A DNA stretch of 64,000 bases from Phlebotomus papatasi (taxonomy: Eukaryota > Arthropoda > Insecta > Diptera > Psychodidae), in the NCBI RefSeq assembly GCF_024763615.1, contig NC_077223.1, positions 91,822,627-91,886,626 of the forward strand, written 5' to 3'. Every line of letters starts with the position of its first letter. Position 1 is the stretch's first letter. The notes beneath the pieces were generated by a model. The model had not been told where the DNA came from and made no database searches. It saw only the letters and a program-made list of their open reading frames with translations. This document shows positions 57,701 through 64,000 of this stretch, one piece after another. Both the position numbers and the translations under genes were made by a program.

Positions 57701-60399
57701 TTTATCATCTTTGTCTTTTTCTAACACTTAAATTTTCTCAAAGTAGCATTCGTAGCGAAATTCATTGATTTCAACATAACCTCAAAGCTTCTCTGAGCTT
57801 ATTTTACTACTGTTAATGTTGGATTTTTAATCATTTTAGGCTGAAATGAATGCATTACTTAAACTAAATGCTATTTTATAAAAGTTGAACGTCATTGAAG
57901 TAAAAATAACTAAAAATAAACATGGCTTTTCACATATAACCTCAAATTTTTATGCTTTTACGGATCGTCCTAATGAATTGATTTTGAAAGTACTAAGGTC
58001 AAATGAATACACAAAATTATTTTTTTTTATTTTTGATAAATATTGAAATTGGTAAATGTTGTTCTTATTACGTTACAGTGTTAAACGCTATAACTTATTT
58101 ACCATAAACTCAAAATTGCAAATCCTATCAATTTTCATTTTTATGTTTTGATGATCATTTTAAGCTCAAACATACATGAGATTCTATTTCAATCTTTAAT
58201 ATTATTAAGCGTGGTAAATATAAGTGTGGATAATTCGATCTTTATTATTAATATATAAGAGTTATAATAACATAACCGCGTGTCGTCGGGTATTTAGGTC
58301 ATTTTGTATTGAACTTTTGCCTCTTAGATCGATTTTTCCCGGTGACACATTTCACTTTTTCCCACGCGAAATCTAGTAAAAAATTTAAGTAACTAAATAT
58401 TGGAGCAATTTTGTGATCTTGAAAACAAAAAAAATGGTATTATGATAATCACTAAGAAATTATATGTTTTGTTAGAGAAAGATTAATTTCTCAGAGGTTT
58501 TTTGGGAGGAAATTCTCATCCTTGAGGACGAATAATAGAATTAATTTCGTTGACTTTTTACCTCATGTTTCTGAAGGTCATGAAAATATCCATAAAATAT
58601 TATAGTTTATTATTTATTTCTTTAGGACATTTGACTGTGAATAATTCATCAAAAATGAAGTTGGTCATAAACAGAAATGTTTCTCAATTTTGCAAATTTT
58701 ATTTAGTACAGTTGCTTTTTCAGTAAATTCGTGACAGAAATGCGAGGTTCTTTCATGCAAAGAGAATATTTTTTTTATTAGGGATTCAATTAAAATAATT
58801 GCTAATGGAAGTTATTAAATTTTAAAAGAAGAATTGCGCGTGAAATTTAATTTTATTTCAAGAAAATAGAGTTGTAAGTGATTGATGCAGACTCCATAAG
58901 TGACTTAATTCTTTGGTAACAGCATTACTCAACATAAAAAAAGCAAACAAAAATAAATAAAATTACTGAAACTGTGGCTGATTTGCAATTCACGGAAATG
59001 AAGAATTACCAATTTTCACTGGAACGTACGCTAAATGCGATAAAAAATCAATTGGTTGGAAAGTGTGGGAGATTGGATAAATAAATTGGAATTAAATGAA
59101 AATATCGTCGAGGTCATGTAATCGGCAAATTTCACTTTCCCCACATTTAGGGGATTCGTGTTTGGAAAAATGTGCTATTTTTGGCAAGAAATTTTAAGCA
59201 AAATTGAATGTAGGGGAGACTGGGGCACATGTAACCATTTTCGATAGATGCGAATTTGAGGTGATTTTCCAAGGACACCGTGATTTTTTGGAAAATCTTT
59301 CTTAGCTAATGTTTTACCCTTGGGTATAGGCAATACATCGAAGGTAATGCGGATGCTGGAAAACAATTGAGTTTTCCATAAAAATAAAATTTGTGTCCCT
59401 GTGCATTTTTCTCTTTTCACAAAATGCCTGGGGTAGAAGTAACCACTTTCTGGGGAGGATGTAAACACCTTTTTTCCCACCCTTGAAATTAACTTTGCAC
59501 CACTCTCGATTATTTTAATTACTTAAGAGATATATAAAGACTGTATATTTTTCAAAAAATCACGACACATTTTACAAAGAATAATTAAAATAGCAAAAGA
59601 ACTAAAAGCATGCATATCAAAGACATTTTTCAATGGATTTTCCCCATATTTTGACATCATGTGACTTTTTATTTAACACAGCGCCACCAATTTTTTTCGT
59701 AATCTATGAATTATAGATATTTCGCATGAAGGTCAATTTCCCGCTCTTTTACCTACTCATTTTGTGAAATTGAAATTGCCTGTTTACATCTACCCCAAAT
59801 GCTGTTTTCTGACCAATTATTAATTCTTTTGAAATAATGAGAATCTCAATTTGTCTAGTAAATCCATAAATATAATCCTGAAAGATGTAGGAAGGAACTG
59901 GTATTGCTACATTTTGATTATTTTACACAGTTTTTAATTTCCAGGTGGAAATCCAAATGGCCAAAATAATTGAAATATCAACATTTTCGGGAAAAATGAT
60001 TTTTATTTTTAAAGTATTAGGATTTTATTGACCAATTCTTCTGTGGACATACATCCCCATGGTATCTATGAATGCTTATGGGTTTTATCCTCTGGAGTCT
60101 TAAAATTAATGAAAAAAATCACAGTGTTTACAACTACCCCAGATTACTACTGCCCCAGTTCCCCCTAGTTGGAAATTTTTGTTGATTTAGAACTTCTTAC
60201 AATTTCAATTCAGTGTTTTTTTTAACTTATTTTCTGACCCTCTTTCCAGCGATGCCACGAGCAAAATATCGGAAATTATTAATGACATGGGAGAAGCCTC
60301 AGCACAGGCTCAAGGATTGACCAGGGCAGTGACAACAGCCCAGAAACTCCGCAATTCAGACCACATTGTCTATCTCATGTCGGAGAAGAATGGCAAAAA
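39654..60399 (+). CDS. Atat: Alpha-tubulin N-acetyltransferase (Mec-17/ATAT1), first two coding exons, partial
   Basis: Exon 1 is 39654-39757 (start ATG in ACAAAAATGGAA, donor CT|GTAAGTC) and exon 2 is 60250-60399 (acceptor TTTCCAG|C, donor AAAAA|GTAAGT). They join in frame through a Leu codon to give about 84 residues; the acetyl-CoA-binding core and C-terminus lie right of the window. Exon 1 encodes MEFRFNVTQYF...PIIKVTNTLLPSGYYEDRR and exon 2 DATSKISEIINDMGEASAQA, then LTRAVTTAQKLRNSDHIVYL. This corresponds to the N-terminal lobe of the GNAT-fold enzyme that acetylates Lys40 of alpha-tubulin inside the microtubule lumen. Resemblance to Drosophila Mec-17, including the TTAQ(R/K)LR and IVYL segments, is strong from memory. 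The 20.5-kb intron between them hosts the DUF1091 genes on the same strand. Confidence 0.88.
40641..41053. repeat. Palindromic MITE, 'CTGAGAGAAATCCG' family, copy 1
   Basis: About 413 bp in which the left half (ACTGAGAGAAATCCGAAAAG, then TCGGTGTAAATATTATGCTT) is mirrored by the right half (TAATATTTACACCGATTTCG, then TTTTTCGGATTTCTCTCA). The centre is near 40860. It appears to be a head-to-head duplication of the half-length element seen at 44391-44641. Confidence 0.8.
42251..42460. repeat. MITE with TAGGGGAAAGTACTCTCCC ends
   Basis: 210 bp. The ends TAGGGGAAAGTACTCTCCCT and AGGGAGAGTACTTTCCCCTA are perfect inverted repeats and continue as TCGAA-GTTCATGCC-TCGAATAATGTGAATT for about 55 bp. It begins and ends in TA. 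Confidence 0.85.
42826..43078. repeat. MITE, 'CTGAGAGAAATCCG' family, copy 2
   Basis: About 253 bp in the orientation opposite to copy 3: it starts CACTGATAAAAAAAAGAGGC and ends TTTTTCGGATTTCTCTCGTT. The TACACC-TAAAAAG and AACATTTTTTAAT blocks match the other copies. It ends about 310 bp upstream of the first DUF1091 gene. Confidence 0.75.
43271..43300 (+). promoter_or_regulatory. Conserved upstream block of DUF1091 gene A
   Basis: TTTGAGATTGAGCAACTGAT followed by AAAAAAATAT lies 116 bp before the start codon. Matching blocks precede copies C, D and E at similar places. The run TAAAAAAATA could act as a TATA box. Confidence 0.5.
43387..44089 (+). CDS. DUF1091-family secreted protein, gene A (intact)
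   Basis: The exons are 43387-43455, 43525-43848 and 43907-44089, all joined at phase 0, giving 191 residues. The first exon is a signal peptide (MDFTMVTLHFFLGLSCLHYT). The second carries the core: CLDYTGYTEQFNCSVKLVNR, FTVFYKFSNNEYRKFLIDIS, then QDFCEYLKGKQVAPLLDIIW and NYTNLEKSCPIKK. The third has the FPPGILSGNYRFDLKI strand and ends LKRKPAADILWN. The F-D-FCEYLKG and (S/H)CP positions, followed by PPG-GNYRF, are typical of DUF1091 (PF06477), an insect family of secreted, probably lipid- or ligand-binding beta proteins; a relation to the CheA/CheB chemosensory proteins is suspected, not shown. Potential N-glycosylation sites are NCS, NRT and NYT. It is nested in Atat intron 1 on the same strand. 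Confidence 0.85.
44391..44641. repeat. MITE, 'CTGAGAGAAATCCG' family, copy 3 (complete)
   Basis: 251 bp with short inverted ends CACTGAGA / TCTCAGTG. The left part is as in copy 1 (AAATCCGAAAAAGTTAAAAT, GATCAGAAATCGGTGTAAAT) and the right part has AAAAAGTTAATCGCACCCTC. With copy 2 it brackets DUF1091 gene A. Confidence 0.8.
44880..45540 (-). repeat. Diverged inverted relative of the 37740-38240 repeat
   Basis: Contains ACGCTGTTTGTCAGTCTGTC near 44892 and, further right, GGTGGACATTTTGTCCATAA and AACGGGTTTTCAAGGTCAAA. These are reverse complements of words in 37770-38100. Heavily decayed. Confidence 0.4.
46360..47130. repeat. Old dispersed repeat with CCGGTTCTATGTGACCGATTTTGA words
   Basis: Phrases such as ATCTCCGGTTCTATGTGACC and TCGACTGTCGCTGAACCGAT, followed by ACCGATTTTGAT and ACATTTCGTCCATACAT, recur with variation, and the segment is less AT-rich than its flanks. 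It resembles common arthropod repeats of unclassified type. No coding region was seen. Assigning it as a transposon remnant is inference. Confidence 0.35.
47210..47560 (+). pseudogene. DUF1091 gene B remnant (exon 2 part and start of exon 3)
   Basis: Homology to genes A and D begins near SQHLIYYLLPRFTMSYKFSN and runs through NEYRRFLIDVTEDICEYFQG, then APLMDVFWNDANFTNLNNC, to the exon 2 end (CPCRK|GTTAGC, donor at 47440-47441). After a short intron, acceptor TTTCAG precedes GMIYYFKDF (47519), and similarity then stops. The signal-peptide exon, the first half of exon 2 and the conserved C-terminal PPG-GNYRF segment are all missing. It keeps the Cys positions of the core, so the deletion may be fairly recent. 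Confidence 0.75.
48334..48542. repeat. MITE-like repeat with TTCGGGATTTTGGC, copy 2
   Basis: Starts GGGTCCCGGTCAAAATCTCG and ends ATTCGGGATTTTGGCCCTTT followed by CGGGATTTTGACTGTCTCCG. It is a shorter relative of 32721-32993. Confidence 0.6.
48546..48723. repeat. MITE-like element with GGGGGAAGTGGGACTACATTG end
   Basis: The left end TATGGGGGAAGTGGGACTAC and the right end GTAGCCCCACCTCCCCCAGT are imperfect inverted repeats, and ACATTGTTATAC recurs as GTATAACAATGT. The end pattern GGGGGA-TGGG(A/G)C resembles the elements at 15735, 51693 and 59211. Confidence 0.55.
48854..48885 (+). promoter_or_regulatory. Conserved upstream block of DUF1091 copy C
   Basis: CTTTTGAGTTCGAGCAACTT followed by TTAAAAAATATTTT lies 117 bp before the former start codon. 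It is the closest match to the block of gene A, although copy C itself is dead. Confidence 0.5.
48971..49407 (+). pseudogene. DUF1091 gene C, broken
   Basis: Exon 1 is still recognisable (48971-49033, MDFSNTLIHLGTVMFISLHK, donor GTGAG). Exon 2 starts near 49103 without a proper acceptor (ACACG in place of GCAG) and reads MYDLVVEFINCRHTMVCPNF, then SVKLIKQTTTF, before the frame breaks near 49210. A further remnant, KFSKPESFPLLVDVT (49353-49400), matches the FSNNEYRRFLIDVTED part. The fold-back element at 49408 then cuts it off. No exon 3 was found. Confidence 0.75.
49408..51575. mobile_element. Large fold-back (inverted-repeat) element, arms about 705 bp
   Basis: Left arm 49408-49502 plus 50164-50774, right arm 50873-51575, loop 98 bp. 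The arms are about 98% identical by eye, with about ten differences noted. The ends are TACACTGCTG(A/G)CAATAATC and its complement GATTATTGCCAGCAGTGTA, and TA borders both sides, which fits a mariner-type target duplication. The left arm is interrupted by the RTE fragment at 49503-50151. No transposase ORF was seen; the 74-codon minus-strand frame at 50598-50822 spans the end of the left arm and part of the loop and has no known features. The element sits inside exon 2 of the dead DUF1091 copy C. Confidence 0.85.
49503..50151 (+). mobile_element. 5'-truncated RTE-like LINE fragment with 12-bp TSD
   Basis: It encodes the C-terminal part of a LINE reverse transcriptase: KYLGVLFTSDGRMEAELSSR, PILTYGHEIWVMTERVRSRV, LRWYGHVQRMNEERFPRKAM, then GRPRTRWLNQIQNLALERLG. 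The stop TAG is at 50115-50117, followed by a very short 3' UTR and a (TGAA)n tail. These are features of RTE-type elements, a clade call made by eye. AAAAAAAATCAT at 49491-49502 and 50152-50163 is the target duplication, inside the fold-back arm. At the 5' junction, AAGTTCAAGTATCTCGGGG occurs twice in tandem (49504-49541). Confidence 0.8.
51693..51917. repeat. MITE with TAGGGGAGACCGGGGCAGAATTAGCCAGC ends
   Basis: The left end TAGGGGAGACCGGGGCAGAA, then TTAGCCAGCA, is mirrored by TGCTGGCTAGTCTGCCCCGG on the right; the outermost right bases are degraded (TGTTCTG). About 225 bp, no ORF, lying between the fold-back and gene D. Confidence 0.65.
51936..51970 (+). promoter_or_regulatory. Conserved upstream block of DUF1091 gene D
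   Basis: ATTTTATTTCGAGCGACTAT followed by TAAAAAATAATTTT lies about 125 bp before the start codon and matches the blocks at 43271, 48854 and 56053. Confidence 0.5.
52063..53955 (+). CDS. DUF1091-family secreted protein, gene D (intact)
   Basis: The exons are 52063-52131, 53390-53713 and 53773-53955, exactly the lengths of gene A (69, 324 and 183 nt), all phase 0, giving 191 residues. Signal peptide: MDFKQVTLYFVLGLSCFHYA. Core: NCIDYTGNPNRLNCSVKLIN, IIMHYKFSNNEYRRFLVDVT, then EDFCEYLQGNKFAPVVDIFW and NHTNFENGCPLRT. C-terminal part: YPPGLISGNYRFDIIMMTRF, then LKRKAAVDILWN. The four core cysteines and the NCS, NRT and NHT glycosylation sites are shared with gene A. The first intron is enlarged to 1.26 kb, against 69 bp in A. 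Donors are GTGAGT and the weaker GTTATC. Like A, it is probably secreted and ligand-binding; no ligand can be named. Coordinates are firm because both paralogues agree. Confidence 0.85.
53956..56050. other. Sequence between DUF1091 gene D and copy E
   Basis: Contains AAAATCACGATTTTGCGTGA (54364-54383), a small hairpin, and short AT-rich repeats. No coding region is supported. Confidence 0.4.
56053..56082 (+). promoter_or_regulatory. Conserved upstream block of DUF1091 copy E
   Basis: TATTTTGAATCCGAGAGACT followed by ATTAATAAATAG. It is more diverged and closer to the former start (about 50 bp) than in the other copies. Confidence 0.4.
56105..56760 (+). pseudogene. DUF1091 gene E remnant, disrupted by a MITE
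   Basis: Exon 1 remains as MEDFPICLFIVLYSLHFTIH, but the donor has become CATTAATTT, so the frame runs into TAA. Exon 2 keeps a good acceptor (CTTAATTGCAG, then TCAATGTATGATTTAACAAT) and reads SMYDLTIERTYCI. It is then broken at 56268 by the MITE of the CCAAATT-CGGC family. Sequence resembling the continuation (TTGACTATGATAG) resumes after the MITE at 56716. The rest of the gene is gone. Confidence 0.75.
56268..56716. repeat. MITE-like repeat, family 'CCAAATT-CGGC', copy 3
   Basis: The right end AATTTGGCACACTTACCCTA matches copy 2. The left end has an extra TAGGGTAAACTAGGGTACTA before the usual AAGTGTGCCAAATTCCGG. It interrupts exon 2 of DUF1091 copy E at a TA dinucleotide. Confidence 0.8.
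56762..56882. repeat. Short MITE, CCTCTACACATTAGAG ends
   Basis: 121 bp, GCCCTCTACACATTAGAGCA ... TCTCTAGTGTGTAGAGGCCA, with inner ATGTCTATATTGAAG / ATCTGGACATATG. The same ends and subterminal words are found around the 970-bp element at 4233-5205. Confidence 0.7.
57159..57495. repeat. MITE related to 15970-16233, copy 2
   Basis: Starts ATGACCATATCACATATAAG and ends AATCTTATATGGGACACCAC. It is the reverse orientation of copy 1 and about 70 bp longer. The inverted ends contain TATAAGATTAATATTAAGA / CTTAATATTAATATTAATC. Confidence 0.7.
57500..59210. other. AT-rich intron sequence of Atat
   Basis: ATAACCTCAAA-type words recur (57637, 57776, 57938), as in 31.3-31.8 kb, which suggests a shared old repeat. 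No gene is seen. Confidence 0.4.
59211..60167. repeat. TIR element of 957 bp, TAGGGGAGACTGGGGCACATG ends
   Basis: The left end is TAGGGGAGACTGGGGCACAT, then GTAACCA; the right end is TACAACTACCCCAGATTACT, then GCCCCAGTTCCCCCTA. TA stands at both edges. The right 130 bp (from CAATTCTTCTGTGGACATAC, including TTTTATCCTCTGGAGTCTTA) matches the interior and right part of the MITE at 15735-15951, so this may be a longer relative. Its right edge lies only 82 bp before Atat exon 2. No transposase ORF was seen. Confidence 0.65.
60250..60399 (+). CDS. Atat: Atat coding exon 2
   Basis: 150 nt with acceptor CCCTCTTTCCAG and donor GTAAGT. It encodes a segment ending LMSEKNGK and leaves two bases for the next exon. 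It is clearly less AT-rich than its surroundings. Confidence 0.9.
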
Positions 60400-61293
60400 G
60401 TAAGTTATTATTTCTCTTTATCATTAAATTATACAATCCCACAATTAAACCATTTTACTTTATGCTTTTATTGAACCATCAACGCACAACTTTATTTTCT
60501 CTCGTGAACAAAAAAAAAAGAGATAGCAAAATTTTCTTAATTTTATTGTATAAATAATTAACAATATATATATTTTTGAGTTGATGACTAATATCTTCCC
60601 ATCCTGAGAATTTTTGCCCATTTCTTGTCTTGATTATCCCTCACAAACATTGCGTGTGAGATTTTTTTTCTGCTGTTCTTGTTTCGTAACAAAAATTCGC
60701 TTTCAATTGCGGGTATTTGCTCGCCTTTTCCATATTATAACATGCCTTTTCCTATTGGATAAAGTTTCAAGGAATATTCTCTCCAGCACAGTATTTTTAT
60801 TTATTACTCTAACTCGCTTCAGTGATTGAAGATGAGAGGAGTATAATGGTATTATTTGATTTATGAAAGAAATAATTGAATTTAAAATATTGTTAATCGC
60901 ACGGAAATGTCTTCTTTTTATTTTTTTCACTTTTTAAAAATTTAGCTGGCTGTTTTATAACGGACTAATTCAAATGTGACAGTTGTCAATTTGACATTTT
61001 TGTCAAAATGAAAGGTATTCAGTACCGTTTCAGTCTTGGAAGAACACTATAGAGTTCCTTCCTCTTGAAGATTTCGTAAATTCTGGAATGAGTAATAGAC
61101 AGTTAAAGTTTTATGACACTCAAGCCCTCAGTCCGAGCTTTAACCCTTTAAAGTTGAGTAGGGCATCTGTGTGTCTCCCAAAAACAAAAAACAATTTTTT
61201 GACTGTATGTAGACAGTTATTTTGTCCCTTTTGTCATCTAAAGAGTCCGAAAAACTGGTTTTTATTTTTGGGACACCGATGTCTCATTCGGCC

Positions 61294-61442
61294 TTAACCC
61301 TTTAAGGACGATTGGGTCACCGGTGACCCAAAAATGAAATTTTTCCTACGGTCTTCTAAAGTTGTGTTTTTTCCTTAAAAAGTCTGAAAAAGTGATTTTT
61401 TCTGACCCCCGATTTTTGGACCTCTCGTCCTTAAAGGGTTAA
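61294..61442. repeat. piggyBac-like MITE with TTAA target duplication
   Basis: TTAACCCTTTAAGGACGA on the left and TCGTCCTTAAAGGGTTAA on the right, 149 bp including TTAA on each side. CCCTTT termini with TTAA duplication are characteristic of piggyBac. A second CCCTTTAAAG end at 61143 and a second AGGGTTAA after 61442 suggest that this copy is nested within a related one (about 61140-61450). Confidence 0.75.
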
Positions 61443-62002
61443 AGGGTTAACCACATCTTGATACAATTTTCAAAGCTGTCAAAAACGAAGATTTTGAGTT
61501 TGGATTTTTTTTTAAAAATCTTGAAGTATGACGAAAGAGGTGAATTTTGTTGACGATAAATCTATTTGCAGATTTTTAATAATAATCCTTTAAAACATTT
61601 CTTTAATGTTGATTTTGACATAATCAACATTATGTGCTGCACATGTTACACTTTCCTTTTCTTGATAAAACTACTTTTAAATTTTCTACAATAATCCTTT
61701 AAAATATTTTTTTAATATTGATAATGACACAATTTTTTTGACAGCTATCTAAAACCAGAAATATTTGTCACTAAAAATGGGAATGGTTACTCCTTGAATA
61801 CAAGTCATATACTGAATATCTAAAAAAAAATTAGGTTATGAAACCGTTGTTGCTCAGTCAAATAAGAATTTTCACAGATCCTTTTAGATTTATCCTTATT
61901 AGTGAACTATTAAAACTTATTTTGTCAACATTTCTTGATTTTTTTCCAAAAATGAAACAATCTATTAACCAAAAAGATCTTTTAGGCATTATGTAAAAAT
62001 AT

Positions 62003-62240
62003 TACAGTAGACTCTCGCTCAATCGGCTCTTTCTTAATCGGGCGCAAAATTTTGTTGACAATTTTCAAGTTTGATTTTAAAGCAAAATTGTTCAAATTCG
62101 CTGTAGTTCCTCTTGTTTTATCGTGATTCTTTATATTTGATGGCTTTTTGTGGAATTTACAATGATTTTGATGCCCAAATCTCTCGATAATTTGGATGAC
62201 ATTTTGCCCCATATGCCCGATTGAGAGAGAGTCTACTGTA
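62003..62240. repeat. pogo/mariner-like MITE, copy 2
   Basis: 238 bp, TACAGTAGACTCTCGCTCAA ... TTGAGAGAGAGTCTACTGTA. The interior matches the reverse complement of 2504-2741 (ATCGTGATTCTTTATA, TTGTGGAATTTA). Same length as copy 1. Confidence 0.8.
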
Positions 62241-64000
62241 CTGTTTTATTATTTGATTTTTTGACAGCTGTCAAGAGTTTATTTTTAAAATGTTTGTTAA
62301 AATCTATTTAATATGATAAACACTTTAGTTTTCATACACTTCACAATCTTCTGTAGATTACTGGGAAATGATTTTTTTTGACTATTAATACTGACAATAC
62401 TGTAAGTTTAGAACTTAAAATCTTTTCTAAAATCATCTTTATTGCAAATTTCGTGAAGAATTCTGCAACTCTTATTGAATTTTCTGTTTTAAGAAATAAT
62501 CCAGGGATTTAGTTATCTGAAAAAAAAGCACCGTTTTCAGCATATTTTTGCTGAATCGATCAGCGAAAATATACTGACCGGTCAGCAGTTCTGGAACATA
62601 AAGTCCTTACCAAATATATAGAAATGGCACTGTCTCGCGAATTTCGTTTTGAGGTTAGCAGAATTCAGTTGAAAATACTTTTTCAGCTGGATTGAAATCG
62701 GTTAGCATTTGGTGTTTGCTGGGAAATCTATTTTTAAATACAATTTCAACTGTAGAGTTGATTGTCTGACATATCATTTGACATTGAATCTTTTTTGACA
62801 GCTGTCAAATTTGAATTAAAATCCCTTTTGGTAATTTGAATACCCTGCAAAGTATCATAGCTTTCCACCAGCTTTTTTTTTAATTGTTCTTTCCAGAGCA
62901 AATTCATAGTAATTTCCTGGTCCCTGCACCTTGCTCTGAAAAAACTTATTACATGACGAAAATGGGCGACAATTATTATTTGTGGTAAAGGAAAGAAAAA
63001 TGTGGCGTTTTGCCATCTATAATGTAGAAAAATGCTTTTGCATTTTATAAAGCGCACACTGACCGATTTTTTTTGTGAGGTTGTTACCCTCAATTTCCCA
63101 GGTGTTCTTCCTTCAAGTTTTCCATTCTTCCTCCCCTAAAACTATTTTCTTCCCCCTCGTTTCATTTTAATGGGCGAAAGTTCTCACGTGACTCAAGCAC
63201 ACTTGGTACATTTTCCCACTTAAAAATTAGTCATAATATTTAGATTCACATTTTATTTTGCTGTTAGAATTATGTTTGAAAAAAAAACTGAATGGCAAAA
63301 TGTGAGAAAGAGAATTTTACAATGGTTCTAAAAGTGTCTTCTGGAAGTTCAAAAAGTAATAAAAATAAGGAGATTGTATTTAGTAGACGAATTTTCCTGT
63401 GAAAAAAAAAGAAAACAACCCCCATGTATAGTTTTTTCCTTTCCTTGGTGAATGGTAATTTGGTAAATGGAATAGTGAAACGCGATTTTCATATTAATTT
63501 CACATAATTTACTTAAAACATAGCGTCAATATAATATTATTAAAAATGATTTAATAAATCTCTCTCTCGGTCCAACACACACGATTATATGGCTATTTTG
63601 GTTGTTTATGAGTTCACCTATATATTTAACTATTGGTGGTTAAGTTATAAAACATTATTCTAGAGAGGGCAAAATGTGGGCATTCGAGGGTGAAGGACAA
63701 CGTGCGATAAATGTATAAATTTGAGGTGTATTAGCACAATGTTTTGCAAGAGGAAACATTTTAGCCCCAAAATATTAATAATAATACAATCTACTTATGC
63801 ATTTTGCAAGGGAATTTCCTCAACCAGAAGTCATGGGTAATAATAAAAAGAAACTAATAAGTGAATGAGGAAAGTGAAGTAATTTTTCACAATATGACTT
63901 TTACTGAAGGAAAATTCCATTGCAATATGAGAATGACCAGATTTTTTTTGTCCAACATTCTCTCAATAGGTTTTTCGCGTGTCAAGTCATTTTTCTGACC
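62241..64000. other. Atat intron 2, no gene seen
   Basis: AT-rich, with TTTGACAGCTGTCAA palindromes (62792-62806, partly at 62264). The 115-codon minus-strand frame 62746-63093 has no recognisable family and is probably chance. Confidence 0.4.

Noticed and set aside
62746..63093. 115-codon minus-strand ORF in Atat intron 2
   Set aside because: No known motif, no splice context and no composition shift; probably chance.

Overview
The window looks like one AT-rich chromosomal segment from an insect, probably a lower dipteran such as a sand fly or mosquito relative. This follows from spliced genes with GT-AG introns, UBE2K, SANBR, RpS17 and alpha-tubulin acetyltransferase homologues of arthropod type, a jockey-clade LINE, very many short TIR elements, and DUF1091 proteins (a family I know mainly from flies). 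The species is an inference. No bacterial or viral genes were seen.

Layout. (1) 1-7,700: the last three coding exons of a ubiquitin-conjugating enzyme (UBE2K-like) on the + strand. They are split by a 6-kb intron holding several TIR elements, two of them nested. (2) 7,860-10,110: a decayed array of repeats marked by TTAGTACA motifs, lying between two convergent genes. (3) 10,342-21,712, minus strand: a three-exon homologue of vertebrate SANBR/KIAA1841. Its exons join in frame to 776 residues, and its 8.9-kb first coding intron holds an intact 4.3-kb jockey-type retrotransposon (16,743-21,088) with clean target-site duplications. (4) 21,956-22,650: RpS17 on the + strand, divergent from SANBR across about 240 bp. 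(5) 22,680-23,360: a probable 5' exon of an unidentified + strand gene, and a small minus-strand single-exon gene of unknown function. (6) 23,400-39,650: mostly gene-free, with minisatellites, MITEs, a SINE and LINE remnants. (7) 39,654-60,399: the first two coding exons of alpha-tubulin N-acetyltransferase (Atat/Mec-17). The 20.5-kb intron between them contains a tandem family of secreted DUF1091 proteins: two intact 191-residue genes and three broken copies. It also contains a 2.2-kb fold-back element. (8) 60,400-64,000: Atat intron 2 with piggyBac-like and pogo-like MITEs; the rest of Atat lies beyond the window.

The housekeeping genes have no evident joint pathway. The most interesting part is the nested DUF1091 array. 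All its members are on the host gene's strand and have the same three-exon, phase-0 structure. Four of the five share an upstream TATA-like block. The dead copies record successive insertions: a fold-back element in a DUF1091 exon, then an RTE fragment in the fold-back, and a MITE in another copy's exon 2. Functional statements rest on family recognition by eye; no database search was run.
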